From NCBI RefSeq assembly GCF_002532075.1, contig NZ_LYXE01000109.1, positions 1 through 44,339 on the forward strand: DNA of 44,339 nt, in the 5' to 3' direction. Each line of letters opens with the position of its first letter. Position 1 is the first letter of the stretch. Below, piece by piece: positions 1 to 8,236 of the stretch. The notes beneath the pieces are model-generated. The model was given only the letters and a program-made list of their open reading frames with translations. It was not told where the DNA came from and searched no databases. Source of the stretch: Candidatus Chloroploca asiatica. GTDB lineage: Bacteria > Chloroflexota > Chloroflexia > Chloroflexales > Chloroflexaceae. Both the position numbers and the translations under genes were made by a program.

Positions 1-77
1 CCGGTGTACGGGCACCCCTTGCGGGTGCCCTTGCGGGTGCCTTGGCGGGGTGCATACACGGAAGATGCAATCGCCCT
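1..77. mobile_element. Right half of a MITE with ISAs1-type terminal repeat
   Basis: The first 77 bases match the right half of the complete element at 15395-15628: repeated CTTGCGGGTGCC units, then GTGCATACACGG, then the terminal repeat GATGCAATCGCCCT ending at 77. The left half lies outside the window. The terminal 14 bases are the inverted form of AGGGCGATTGCATC, which also bounds the degraded ISAs1-type transposase at 31551-32317. This suggests a non-autonomous element mobilised by that family. Confidence 0.7.
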
Positions 78-208
78 AGGGGGGAGGACGAGGCTCGGCG
101 GTGGGCCTAGTCGTCGGGTGGGCTCGCCAGGCGCGTCTAGGTGGGATAGCATTCGCCACCATACTGATTCGTGAAAACCAGGTTGCTTGTGTGGCGAATG
201 CTTCGGCC
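78..208. other. Intergenic stretch, no gene recognised
   Basis: Between the MITE end and the stop codon of the response regulator I see no gene, no convincing terminator and no recognised repeat. A short plus-strand open frame here has no family resemblance and runs antisense into the response regulator. Confidence 0.4.
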
Positions 209-844
209 TTACACTACCTTGTGTTGGACGGCCAGACCGACGGCTTCGGTGCGGTTGGCAGCAGACAGCTTGCTGAGGATGTTGTGGACGTGATGGCGCA
301 CGGTGTTGCGACTGATGAAGAGTTGCTCGGCGATCTGCTCGTTGCTCAAGCCGGCAACCATTAGACGTAGCACCTCGCGCTCGCGCTCGGAGAGGTCGCC
401 ACCGGGGATAGGCGGGGCATTCAGGGCGTTCACCAAAGCTCTGGTGACATCGGGGCTGAGCACAGGTGCACCGGCGAAAGCCGCACGAATGGCTGCGACC
501 AGATCGCTGCCCTGGGCGTCTTTCAGGAGATAGCCGATCGCCCCGGCTTGCAACGCCTGCTGGACGATCTCACCTTCGCCAAAGCTGGTCAGTGCTAGGA
601 CACGTACCTGCGGAAAGCGCCGCCGTAGTTCGCGCGTGGCTGTAATGCCATCCATCACCGGCATCATCATGTCCATGATGACCACGTCGGGGGCGAGTTG
701 CGCGACGAGTTCCAGCGCTTCACCACCGTTTGCGCCCTCGCCGACAATCTCAATATTGTCGGAGCTTGCGAGGAAGAAGCGCAGGCCTCCCCGCACCACA
801 GCATGATCGTCAACTAAGAGTACCCGAATAGGTGGGTTGGTCAT
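209..844 (-). CDS. NarL/FixJ-type two-component response regulator
   Basis: A 211-residue DNA-binding response regulator. The receiver domain covers about residues 5-120, with acidic residues D12/D13, phospho-acceptor D58 in the segment VVIMDMMMP, and the conserved lysine in GYLLKD. A LuxR/GerE helix-turn-helix follows ([20 protein letters not shown] region, then [15 protein letters not shown]). The ATG at 844 is preferred over an upstream start because GGAGGAGT lies just before it. The usual partner of this class is a HisKA_3 kinase. None is adjacent, but the sensor at 9133-12888 is of that class and lies on the other side of the sulfatase cluster, so pairing is plausible but inferred. The downstream neighbour is the MITE at the window edge. 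Confidence 0.93.
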   Translation of the reverse strand: MTNPPIRVLLVDDHAVVRGGLRFFLASSDNIEIVGEGANGGEALELVAQLAPDVVIMDMMMPVMDGITATRELRRRFPQVRVLALTSFGEGEIVQQALQAGAIGYLLKDAQGSDLVAAIRAAFAGAPVLSPDVTRALVNALNAPPIPGGDLSEREREVLRLMVAGLSNEQIAEQLFISRNTVRHHVHNILSKLSAANRTEAVGLAVQHKVV

Positions 845-947
845 AAACTCCTCCGCGCTGCGCATGTGCGCTCAGTCTCAACGGGCAACGGTACGATGGT
901 TTAAGTGTAATGGATTTTCATCAAAAGGGTGAAGTCGTCACGCGGGT

Positions 948-2627
948 TCATCCTTCCTGCGCTTGTGCGTCAATCCAACGCTCGGCGGCGTCCATTGCTT
1001 CCTGGAGCGCCTGACCAACGCGTTCGTCCACGATGAAGATGTTTCTTCGGCCAAGGGCATGCAACAGCCCCGTGCGCTCGAGCTGAGTCTCGACGGAGGG
1101 GGCCACCCCTGAAAGCATCAACCGACTATTTTGCCCGCGCAGCGCCTCGGCATAGCGAGCGATTACATCCATGAAGGTGCTGCCCAACTCTGTCTCGCCC
1201 CGCAGCACCAGAATGACGACTGCGTTGCGTGAGCTTTCCGTCACTGTCGGAAGTTGCGCGTTGAAGACCGGGGCGGCGGCGAAGAAGAGGCTGCCGTAGG
1301 GAACCAGAATGGTCACCTGGCGACCGGGCACCTCTGCGGGTGGTTCACCCTCGACCGGGTACTGCCCCGGCTCGATCTGCAGGGCCACGACTCGTACGCG
1401 GTTCGACTGCTGGAACACGTACAACAGCACTGCCAGGCCTACGCCCATCAGTACAGAGTATTGTAACGGAACGAGCAGGCCGGCGCTAAAGGTCAGGAGC
1501 ATCACGGTCTGCTGAACCACCCCGGTCTTCCAGACCGTCACTACCTGGCTGAGCCTGAGCGTACGGAAGCCGATGACGATCAGCAGTCCCGCGAGGGCGG
1601 GCATCGCTATTAGGCCCACCAGCCGCCCGAAGAGCAGGATGCCCAGGGCGATCACGACGCCGGCCACGATATTGGCCAGGCGTGAACGGGCGCCCGCCCC
1701 GATGACCAGCGACGTGGCCGACATCGATGCGCCGACCGGCATGCCCTGAAGTACGCCGGCGACAATGCCCGCCGCCCCTTGCCCAACGAAGTCGCCCGAC
1801 GCATTCGGGAAGCGGCCATCGGGGTTGGCAACTGATGCGCTGATGCTCGCGCCCTGCACCAACCCGACAAAAGCGAGCGAGAGCGCGGGGATGAGCAGCA
1901 CGGGGACAAGCGCCAGCGACGGCAGCACGGGCATGGGCAGTGAACTAGGGATGTCGGCGAGATCCTTCGCCAGAGCAATCTGCTCGGCGCCGGCCAGAGG
2001 GACGATCAGCGAGACAAAGAAGAGCGCGACCACCATCCCCAGGGCCTTCAGGCGCGTCTGTTCGAGGGTCAGGATCAGAATGATCGTCAGCACCCCGGCC
2101 GCCAGGGTTGGCACATGAATCTGCTCGAGGTTGCGCAGGAGATCAAAAGTCCTGACCACACGGTTCGGCCCCGAGCTATTGTAGCCAGTGAAGTCATCCA
2201 ATTGCCCCAGGATGATCAGCAGGGCGACGGCGTTGACGAAGCCGACCATCACCGATTTTGGCACAAAGCGCACCAATTGGCCAAGCTTGAACAAGCCCGC
2301 CGCTAGCATGAGCACGCCGGTCAACACCGCCAATGTGAAGAGCGGGACGTTGGGATCCGACGCCTGCGTCACCAGGGGCACGCTGGCGATGATCAGCGCC
2401 ATGGCACTGGTGGCCTGCACAGACATAAAGACCGAGCTGGTGAAGAACGCGCCCGTGATTACGCCGGTCATGTAGCTGTAGAGGCCGTAGACTGGATTGA
2501 CCAGCGCAAGCAGGCCCGCGGCCAACCCGCCGGGGATGCTCTGGATGCCGAGCACCAGGCCGGCGCTGAGATCCTCGCGGACGGTGGCGGGGTTAAAGAA
2601 TTTGCGGCGTGGGAGCGGAAGGTTCAT
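948..2627 (-). CDS. SulP-family anion transporter with STAS domain
   Basis: 559 residues. The N-terminal 400 or so are strongly hydrophobic and begin with the typical SulP segment (REDLSAGLVLGIQSIPGGLAAG), followed by many membrane helices. The last 130 residues form a STAS domain (VTILVPYGSLFF, then VVILVLRGETELGSTFMDVI), the cytoplasmic regulatory module of SLC26/SulP carriers. Known substrates in the family are sulfate, bicarbonate and other anions; the sequence does not decide which. It starts 17 bp after the HAD gene on the same strand and lies downstream of the arylsulfatase, so sulfate transport is the likeliest role. The ribosome-binding site (GGAAAAG) is weak, consistent with expression from a longer transcript. 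Confidence 0.92.
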   Translation of the reverse strand: MNLPLPRRKFFNPATVREDLSAGLVLGIQSIPGGLAAGLLALVNPVYGLYSYMTGVITGAFFTSSVFMSVQATSAMALIIASVPLVTQASDPNVPLFTLAVLTGVLMLAAGLFKLGQLVRFVPKSVMVGFVNAVALLIILGQLDDFTGYNSSGPNRVVRTFDLLRNLEQIHVPTLAAGVLTIILILTLEQTRLKALGMVVALFFVSLIVPLAGAEQIALAKDLADIPSSLPMPVLPSLALVPVLLIPALSLAFVGLVQGASISASVANPDGRFPNASGDFVGQGAAGIVAGVLQGMPVGASMSATSLVIGAGARSRLANIVAGVVIALGILLFGRLVGLIAMPALAGLLIVIGFRTLRLSQVVTVWKTGVVQQTVMLLTFSAGLLVPLQYSVLMGVGLAVLLYVFQQSNRVRVVALQIEPGQYPVEGEPPAEVPGRQVTILVPYGSLFFAAAPVFNAQLPTVTESSRNAVVILVLRGETELGSTFMDVIARYAEALRGQNSRLMLSGVAPSVETQLERTGLLHALGRRNIFIVDERVGQALQEAMDAAERWIDAQAQEG

Positions 2628-2644
2628 AGTTGTCGCTTTTCCAA

Positions 2645-3589
2645 TCAGCCACCGATGTCCGGGAAGACCTGACGCCAGTCGTCGCGCATGCTGATGACTG
2701 TCCAGCTCTGGGTACGGGCCGCATCTAGGGCGTGCTCGGCCCCGGCTGTATAGGCGAACTCGCGCTCGTCATCGTCGTGCAGCACGAGGAGACGCAGCGT
2801 TGGCAGTGCTGAGCCGCTTGCATACTGGAGCATCGCCAGGTCGCCGTTGGAGTTGCCTGCGGCAAGGATAGGGCGGCGACCAACAACACCCCAGATCTGG
2901 ATGGGCTTGTTCGGCCCGTCGTCAATCACATCAAGCTCGGCCTTCTGCACGATTGTTCCGACACCGTCACGCAGTTCGTAGGCATAGGCTACCGTGCTAC
3001 CGATCACGCGGTCACGGGGGATGGCATAGAGTGCCTCGGCGATGCCGCGCAGAAACTCGCGCCCGCTCCCCGAGACGATGTAACAGGTGAAGCTATGGCG
3101 CTCAAGAAAACGCAGGAGTTCGAGCATCGGTTGGTAAACCACTGCGGCATAGGTACGGCCGAGGGTGAGGTGCTGTTCGTGGGCGACAAAGGCCGCCGCT
3201 TCGGCTTCAACCTCCTCGACGGCGCGGCCATCAGCGAGGGCCAGCACCGCCTCCACTACGAGCTTGACATCGGTGTCATCACCCTGGTAATAGCGCGTGA
3301 TCGCCCCACCTAGCCAGGCGTAGTCTTTGTGGTAGGCTGCCTGCCACGGCTGCTGTTCGCGCAGCACCGGGTCGTGCTCGGCCTGCGCGGCAAATTTGCG
3401 CAGCAGCAGGTCGAGTTGCGCGTACAGCGGTTTTTCACACCAGAGCGTGCCGTCGTTATCGAAGACAGCAACGCGTTCGGCGGGCGGCACGTAGTGCGAA
3501 CTAGTTTCGTCGGTCACGGCGGCCACGAAGGCGAGGATCGCCTGGCGGGTCGGCGTGTCGTTCCAGTTGGGGAGAGTGGTATCTGTCAT
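2645..3589 (-). CDS. HAD-superfamily phosphatase
   Basis: 314 residues from the ATG at 3589. HAD motif I is VFDNDGTLW with nucleophile D44 and acid/base D46; motif II is the serine in IVSGSG; motif IV is GNSNGD. A helical cap lies between motifs I and II, as in phosphoserine-phosphatase-like HADs. A GTG at 3625 would extend the frame, but that extension lies inside the palindrome at 3603-3625, so I reject it. No good Shine-Dalgarno is visible before 3589. The gene lies between the arylsulfatase and SulP on the same strand, and HAD proteins of this type are often near sulfatases. Its substrate is unknown. Confidence 0.88.
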   Translation of the reverse strand: MTDTTLPNWNDTPTRQAILAFVAAVTDETSSHYVPPAERVAVFDNDGTLWCEKPLYAQLDLLLRKFAAQAEHDPVLREQQPWQAAYHKDYAWLGGAITRYYQGDDTDVKLVVEAVLALADGRAVEEVEAEAAAFVAHEQHLTLGRTYAAVVYQPMLELLRFLERHSFTCYIVSGSGREFLRGIAEALYAIPRDRVIGSTVAYAYELRDGVGTIVQKAELDVIDDGPNKPIQIWGVVGRRPILAAGNSNGDLAMLQYASGSALPTLRLLVLHDDDEREFAYTAGAEHALDAARTQSWTVISMRDDWRQVFPDIGG

Positions 3590-3602
3590 AGATGAAGGGA
3601 GG

Positions 3603-3625
3603 GTGGGAGAACCTGGTTCTCCCAC
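3603..3625. terminator. Palindromic hairpin after the sulfatase gene
   Basis: GTGGGAGAACC is followed by one central base and its exact reverse complement GGTTCTCCCAC, giving an 11-bp stem. It lies 9 bp beyond the sulfatase stop codon and 14 bp before the HAD start. No T-run follows on the minus strand, so it may be an attenuator or an mRNA-stabilising hairpin rather than a strong terminator. Confidence 0.5.
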
Positions 3626-3633
3626 CCCATAAT

Positions 3634-5172
3634 TTAGTTGTTGCTCAACGCATCTTCCATCTTCGCCATGACCTGGTCAATGCTAAAGCTCGCCGCCTTC
3701 ATGCGAGGCGGGAACTCAAGGAAGCTGGACAGGAACTGTTGCACGACAAACTGGGCCGCATAGATCATGTAGGCCCGGTCGATCATCCAGTCCCAGTAGG
3801 TGTTCGAGGTGATGTCCGCCCGCTCATACGGGTCAGTGCGCAGGTTGAAGATCTTGGGGATGCGCAGGAAGACGAACGGCTCGGCCCAGATCTGGACAGT
3901 TCCGGCCATGCGCTGCTCGGCAAAGACCACCTTCCAGTTGTCGTAGCGCAGCGACACCAGGTCACCATCGTCCGAGAAGTAGAAGAAGCCCTGACGCGGC
4001 CCCTTCGCCTCCTCACCAGTAAAGTGCGGCAGGAAGTTGTAGCCGTCTAGGTGAACTTTATACGTCGTGTCGCCAACCTGATGACCCTCCTTGAGCTTGG
4101 CCCCAATCTCTGGCTCACCGGCGGCGGCGAGCAGCGTGGGCAGCCAATCTTCGAGGCTAATGATCTCGTTGGAGACACTGCCCGCCTTGATCTCAGCAGG
4201 CCAGCGCACCAGCATCGGGATGCGATAGGCACCTTCCCAGTTCGAGTTCTTCTCGTTGCGGAAGGGGGTCATCGCACCGTCAGGCCAGGTGTTCATATGC
4301 GGGCCGTTGTCGGTCGCGTACATCACGATCGTATTGTCAGCGATGCCGAGCTCGTCGAGCAGATCGAGCACGCGGCCTACGTGTTTGTCGTGTTCGACCA
4401 TGACATCGTGGTACTCGGACTGCCAGCGCCCAGCCTGGCCAAGCACATGGGCCGGCGGGTGGACGCGGAAGTGCATCCAGGTGGTATTGAGCCAGGCGAA
4501 GAAGGGCTTGTCGTCGGCATGGGCGCGTTTGATAAAGTCCTGGGTCGCGTCGACAAACTCGACGTCGCAGGTCTCCATGCGCTTGCGGGTCAGGGGGCCG
4601 AGCTCTTCGATGCGCTGTTTGCCGACGCGCCCCCAACGCGGATGCTCGGTCGGGTCGTCCTCGTCGGTGGCCCACGAGTGGATCATGCCGCGTGGCCCGA
4701 ACAAGGCCTTGAAGTTGGGGAAGTCCGCCTCGGGCGGGTAGTCCACGTGCTCCGGTTCCTCTTCGGCGTTGAGGTGATAGAGGTTGCCAAAGAACTCGTC
4801 GAAGCCACGGGCGGTGGGCAGATACTTGTTGCGGTCGCCGAGGTGATTCTTGCCGAACTGGCCGGTCGCGTAGCCCAGCGGCTTGAGTAGCTCGGCGATG
4901 GTGGGATCCTCAGGCTGAATGCCCTTGTCGGCCCCCGGCATGCCCACTTTGGTCAGACCGGTGCGGTAGGGGCTCTGGCCGGTAATGAAGCACGAGCGGC
5001 CCGCAGTGCAACTCTGCTGACCATAACTGTCGGTAAAGCGCATCCCCTCGTTGGCGATGCGGTCAATGTTGGGCGTACGATAGCCCATCAACCCGTCGCT
5101 GTAGCAACTCAGGTTGGTGATGCCGATATCGTCGCCCCAGATGAGCAGGATATTCGGTTTCTTGTCGGTCAT
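3634..5172 (-). CDS. Arylsulfatase (Cys-type, formylglycine-dependent)
   Basis: 512 residues from the ATG at 5172, with GAGGA upstream. The alkaline-phosphatase/sulfatase fold starts with the metal-binding pair D14-D15 in IWGDDIG. The sulfatase signature is SCTAGRS, so C55 in C-T-A-G-R would be converted to formylglycine. GYATGQFGKNHLGD carries the conserved Lys and His, and YATDNGP carries the second metal-site Asp. There is no signal peptide, so it should be cytoplasmic. The adjacent radical-SAM maturase (5922-7313) acts on Cys-type and Ser-type sulfatases without oxygen. The C-terminal part with PFVFLRIPKIFNLRTDPYER is usual in bacterial arylsulfatases of this size. The natural sulfate ester is unknown. 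Confidence 0.94.
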   Translation of the reverse strand: MTDKKPNILLIWGDDIGITNLSCYSDGLMGYRTPNIDRIANEGMRFTDSYGQQSCTAGRSCFITGQSPYRTGLTKVGMPGADKGIQPEDPTIAELLKPLGYATGQFGKNHLGDRNKYLPTARGFDEFFGNLYHLNAEEEPEHVDYPPEADFPNFKALFGPRGMIHSWATDEDDPTEHPRWGRVGKQRIEELGPLTRKRMETCDVEFVDATQDFIKRAHADDKPFFAWLNTTWMHFRVHPPAHVLGQAGRWQSEYHDVMVEHDKHVGRVLDLLDELGIADNTIVMYATDNGPHMNTWPDGAMTPFRNEKNSNWEGAYRIPMLVRWPAEIKAGSVSNEIISLEDWLPTLLAAAGEPEIGAKLKEGHQVGDTTYKVHLDGYNFLPHFTGEEAKGPRQGFFYFSDDGDLVSLRYDNWKVVFAEQRMAGTVQIWAEPFVFLRIPKIFNLRTDPYERADITSNTYWDWMIDRAYMIYAAQFVVQQFLSSFLEFPPRMKAASFSIDQVMAKMEDALSNN

Positions 5173-5280
5173 CTGCAAGTCCTCACTTTCCGGATAGAGC
5201 TAAGACACATTCGAAAACGGGCAGTAAATAGTTCCGTGTGGGCGCTTCCCTACCAGAGCTTGCCCCTACGCACAGGGTTG

Positions 5281-5395
5281 ATGCAAAGTCCTTCTGATCG
5301 TCCGCAGATTACGCAGATTACGCAGATTAGGGCTTCCGCATCTGCGTAATCTGCGTAATCTGCGGATGCTATCTAACCCTACTGGGACTTTGCAT
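5281..5395. repeat. Nested inverted repeat element (CAGATTACG type)
   Basis: Two perfect 25-bp arms, 5302-5326 and 5341-5365, are built from tandem copies of CGCAGATTA and separated by a 14-base loop. A second pair of 11-bp arms flanks them: ATGCAAAGTCC at 5281-5291 and GGACTTTGCAT at 5385-5395. The nested arrangement resembles a small mobile palindromic element. It lies in the 749-bp gap between the sulfatase and the maturase. Confidence 0.75.
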
Positions 5396-5621
5396 GAGCC
5401 CTGCGCCCGCGCAGGCAGTGCCGTTAGCGTGACGCTTGCTCAGCTTGGCGTTTCATCGCCAGTTCTTGCTGGAGTGCGAATCGCGAGCCCGGCTTGGCTG
5501 GTAGGATCGCGCCGATCAGCCAGAGGATGGGGAAGAAGATTCGGTTGGGCCAGGCAAATGATGCTGGATAGCCAATTGTCGGTCAAGAAAACGATAGGTT
5601 ATACCAATTCCGCTTGAAGGT

Positions 5622-5777
5622 GCCACATTGTCATGCTGAGCGCAGCGAAGCATCTGTGTCGTCGGGACGCCCGAGACCCTTCGCTTCGCTCCTGAGAAAC
5701 AAACCTCATGGTCGGATCGCAACGCCTCTGCGGTCATTCCGAACGAAGCCGCAGGCGCAGTGAGGAATCTGCCCTGA
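5622..5777. repeat. Dispersed hairpin-rich repeats upstream of the sulfatase
   Basis: The stretch starts with TGTCATGCTGAGCGCAGCGA and later reads GTCATTCCGAAC and AAGCCGCAGGCGCAGTGAGG. The second motif recurs in slightly changed form at 8916-8953, so it is a dispersed repeat. Motifs of the form CATGCTGAGCGxAGCGAAGC are common intergenic repeats in Chloroflexota and other environmental genomes. No gene is supported between 5396 and 5921. A short direct repeat (TTCGGGGTGACATGGGC) follows at about 5804-5843. Confidence 0.55.
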
Positions 5778-5921
5778 TCGTCATGGAAGACCCCTCACGT
5801 TCGTTCGGGGTGACATGGGCAGGGTTCGGGGTGACATGGGCGGGCCGGTGCAACACCCTGGTTGCTCACGGCATCACTGGCCCGCAGGCCATGTGGTACT
5901 CAGAGTGACAATGCGGCCTCC

Positions 5922-7313
5922 TCAACGGTAAATGGTATTAGTGGGCGAGTCCGCCCCGGTCTTCGCCCGAGCAGGCTGCGCCCCGTGACAGTGCTTGAGC
6001 TTGCGCCCACTCCCGCAGGGGCAGGGGTCGTTGCGCCCTGCTTTGGCCAGGAGGCGCGCAAACTCGGCGTCGGCGCGCGCGAGGATCGGCATGACTTCGG
6101 CGGCGCTGCGCCCCTGACGAAGCAAGCCAGCGATGATCTGCAACGGCTGATCGATATGAGTGAAAAAGGCTTTGTAGCCCGCGCAGAGGTAGTTCAGCCC
6201 CGGTTCGCCATCGGGGGTCAGGATGAAGCGGTTCTTGGGACACTCGCCGTTGCAGGCGAAGCGCACCGGGCATTGCTGGCACATCTGCGGCAAAGTGTCG
6301 CGTTTGTCCTGGCCGAACTTCTGCATCTGATCCGAACTCACCAGTTCGATCATTGGTACGTCTTTGATGTTGCCGAGCTTGTGCTTTGGCTCGACAAAGT
6401 GATCGCAGGTGTAGAGGTCGCCGTTGTGTTCGAGGGCCGGGCCGAGGCCACAGGTCTGGTCAAAGACACACATCCGCGGGCTAAGACCGAGCCAGCTACG
6501 AGCGGCTGCCTCGAAGGTCTGCACAAAGACCTTGCCCACGTCGTGGCGAACCCACTCATCGAAAATCGTCGTTAAGAAGCGCCCGAACTGCTCGGCACCT
6601 ACCGAGCGCTCCGAGACGGTATTGCCCTCCTGAAGCAGCGTACGCCCGTCGGTGTTGATGCGCTCGACCACCGGGATGAACTGGATCCAGTCGGTGCCAA
6701 CCTCGTCGCGCAAGAAGCGATAGACCTCGAGCGGATGATCGGCGTTGGCGCTGTTGACCGTCGTGAGCACATTGAAGTCGACGCCGTGCTGCTGGAGCAA
6801 GCGCAAGCCGCGTATGACCTTGTCGAACGTCGGTTTGCCGCCCTTGTCATAGCGATAGATGTCGTGCAGGTGGGCGGGACCGTCGAGGCTAATGCCAACG
6901 AGGAAGCCGTGCTCCTTGAAGAAGGCACACCACTCGTCGTCGAGCAGCGTGCCGTTGGTCTGAATGGTGTGCTCGAAGCGCATCCCTGGGCGACGGTGGC
7001 GCTCGGCGATGGCCATGGCGCGACGGAAGAAGTCGAGCCCCATCAGGGTCGGCTCGCCGCCTTGCCATGCGATCGTGACGTGGTCATTGGCATGACCGGC
7101 GATCAACTGGCCGATGTAGGCTTCCAAGACATCATCGGCCATGCGGAACCGGGAACCGGGATAGAGCTGCTCTTTGGCGAGGAAGAAGCAATAGGCGCAG
7201 TCGAGGTTGCAGATCGCCCCGGTGGGCTTGGCAAGGACGTGAAACGCGGACGGTCGCGCCCCGTTGGACGTGACCGGCGCGGTGGTATTGGCACCTGTGC
7301 TGAGGGCGACCAT
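5922..7313 (-). CDS. Anaerobic sulfatase-maturating enzyme (radical SAM/SPASM)
   Basis: 463 residues from the ATG at 7313, directly after GGAGGAGGAGG. An in-frame extension further upstream overlaps the preceding gene and is rejected. The radical-SAM cluster is C35-x3-C39-x2-C42 (CNLDCAYCFF), followed by AWQGGEPTLMG and TIQTNGTLLDDEW, all typical of anSME. The C-terminal half carries SPASM cysteines (CGLGPALEHNGDLYTCDHF; CQQCPVRFACNGECPKNRF) for two auxiliary clusters. These enzymes oxidise the active-site Cys or Ser of sulfatases to formylglycine. The neighbouring sulfatase is the evident substrate. A SEC-C metal-binding motif (NDPCPCGSGRKLKHCHG) ends the protein. The start lies 28 bp after the stop of the DUF6325-like gene, so co-transcription is likely. 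Confidence 0.94.
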   Translation of the reverse strand: MVALSTGANTTAPVTSNGARPSAFHVLAKPTGAICNLDCAYCFFLAKEQLYPGSRFRMADDVLEAYIGQLIAGHANDHVTIAWQGGEPTLMGLDFFRRAMAIAERHRRPGMRFEHTIQTNGTLLDDEWCAFFKEHGFLVGISLDGPAHLHDIYRYDKGGKPTFDKVIRGLRLLQQHGVDFNVLTTVNSANADHPLEVYRFLRDEVGTDWIQFIPVVERINTDGRTLLQEGNTVSERSVGAEQFGRFLTTIFDEWVRHDVGKVFVQTFEAAARSWLGLSPRMCVFDQTCGLGPALEHNGDLYTCDHFVEPKHKLGNIKDVPMIELVSSDQMQKFGQDKRDTLPQMCQQCPVRFACNGECPKNRFILTPDGEPGLNYLCAGYKAFFTHIDQPLQIIAGLLRQGRSAAEVMPILARADAEFARLLAKAGRNDPCPCGSGRKLKHCHGAQPARAKTGADSPTNTIYR

Positions 7314-7341
7314 GCCTCCTCCTCCTATACGACAGCGTGGC

Positions 7342-8169
7342 TTACCAATCTTGGCTGAGCTCAGCGAGGATGGCATCGGCGGTGGCGGTCGCCTCATCAA
7401 GCGTAGCCTCGCTGATCAGTTCGGCGTCGACCAGAATGTCGATCGCCTCGGTGGCGTCGGCCTCGGTGAGCAAGCCGGCGACGACGAGGGCGCGCACGGC
7501 CTCGGCGGCGACGGTGGAACGGAACGCTTCGACGCCAACGACAGTGGTAATCGCCGAGGCCATCGCCTCGCGCTGCACCTCTTCGGCGGCAGTCAGCGTG
7601 GTAAGCGTATCAAGCAGGGCCGCGCCGCGCACTGCCGCCGCCCGCTCGATGGCGACTTCGGCCTCGACGACCGCGTTGAGCTCTTGACCAACGGCCAGCA
7701 GCGCGTCACGGGTGAGGAAGCCCTGCGCAACCATGTAGCCCCCGGCCTCAGTGATTGCAGCCCCAAGACCAAGCGCCCAGGCGTGCTCGACCAGCACGAG
7801 CGCGGCGGCTGTTCCGGGCGCAAGGTCAGTGACCGCCGCACGAATCACGTCGAGGTCGAGCCCAGCCCCGTGCTCGGGGCTCAGCATGGTCTCGGCTACC
7901 GGTGCTTGCTCGGTAGAGGCCTCGACCGTCGCGATGAGGCCGAGCAGCGGGTCGATCAGGGTACCGAAGGTACTCACACTGCCATCGGGCAAATCCCGCT
8001 CGTGGAGGGTCTGAACCGTGCCATCAGCCTCTTTCAGCACAAACTGCAGGTCGAGAACCCGGATCATGCCGTGGCTGCGCAGCTCGTCGAGCTCACGCAA
8101 AATCTGGCCCTCGAACCGGTCAACGCGGTCAAACGCAAATGTAAGCACCTGGATGGGTCCGCTTTGCAT
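7342..8169 (-). CDS. DUF6325-like protein of unknown function
   Basis: 275 residues. The N-terminal 50 residues (GPIQVLTFAFDRVDRFEGQI, then LRSHGMIRVLDLQFVLKEADG) resemble the DUF6325/DUF1269-type domain, in which GPI or GPV begins a beta-alpha unit. The remainder is very rich in alanine, valine and acidic residues and is probably helical, with a glycine-rich turn (GLGAAITEAGGYMVAQG) that could be a short membrane-associated hairpin. No catalytic motif is visible. It precedes the maturase in the same direction and follows the LURP-one-like gene, with a hairpin at 8193-8228 between them. Its link to sulfatase chemistry is only positional. Confidence 0.75.
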   Translation of the reverse strand: MQSGPIQVLTFAFDRVDRFEGQILRELDELRSHGMIRVLDLQFVLKEADGTVQTLHERDLPDGSVSTFGTLIDPLLGLIATVEASTEQAPVAETMLSPEHGAGLDLDVIRAAVTDLAPGTAAALVLVEHAWALGLGAAITEAGGYMVAQGFLTRDALLAVGQELNAVVEAEVAIERAAAVRGAALLDTLTTLTAAEEVQREAMASAITTVVGVEAFRSTVAAEAVRALVVAGLLTEADATEAIDILVDAELISEATLDEATATADAILAELSQDW

Positions 8170-8192
8170 TGCTGTTCCTCATTTCTATTATC

Positions 8193-8228
8193 GTTGGTGG
8201 GCGAGCGAAGCTTCGCCCGCCCACCAAC
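8193..8228. terminator. Strong extended hairpin between two minus-strand genes
   Basis: GTTGGTGGGCG at 8193-8203 pairs perfectly with CGCCCACCAAC at 8218-8228, and the inner palindrome GCGAAGCTTCGC extends the stem. It lies 9 bp past the stop of the LURP-one-like gene and 24 bp before the DUF6325-like start. It lacks a clear T-run and may be a repeat element as well as a transcription signal. Confidence 0.55.
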
Positions 8229-8236
8229 GGAAGATT

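Noticed and set aside
948-2627. Calling SulP a proven sulfate permease
   Set aside because: The family also moves bicarbonate and other anions; only the neighbouring sulfatase suggests sulfate.
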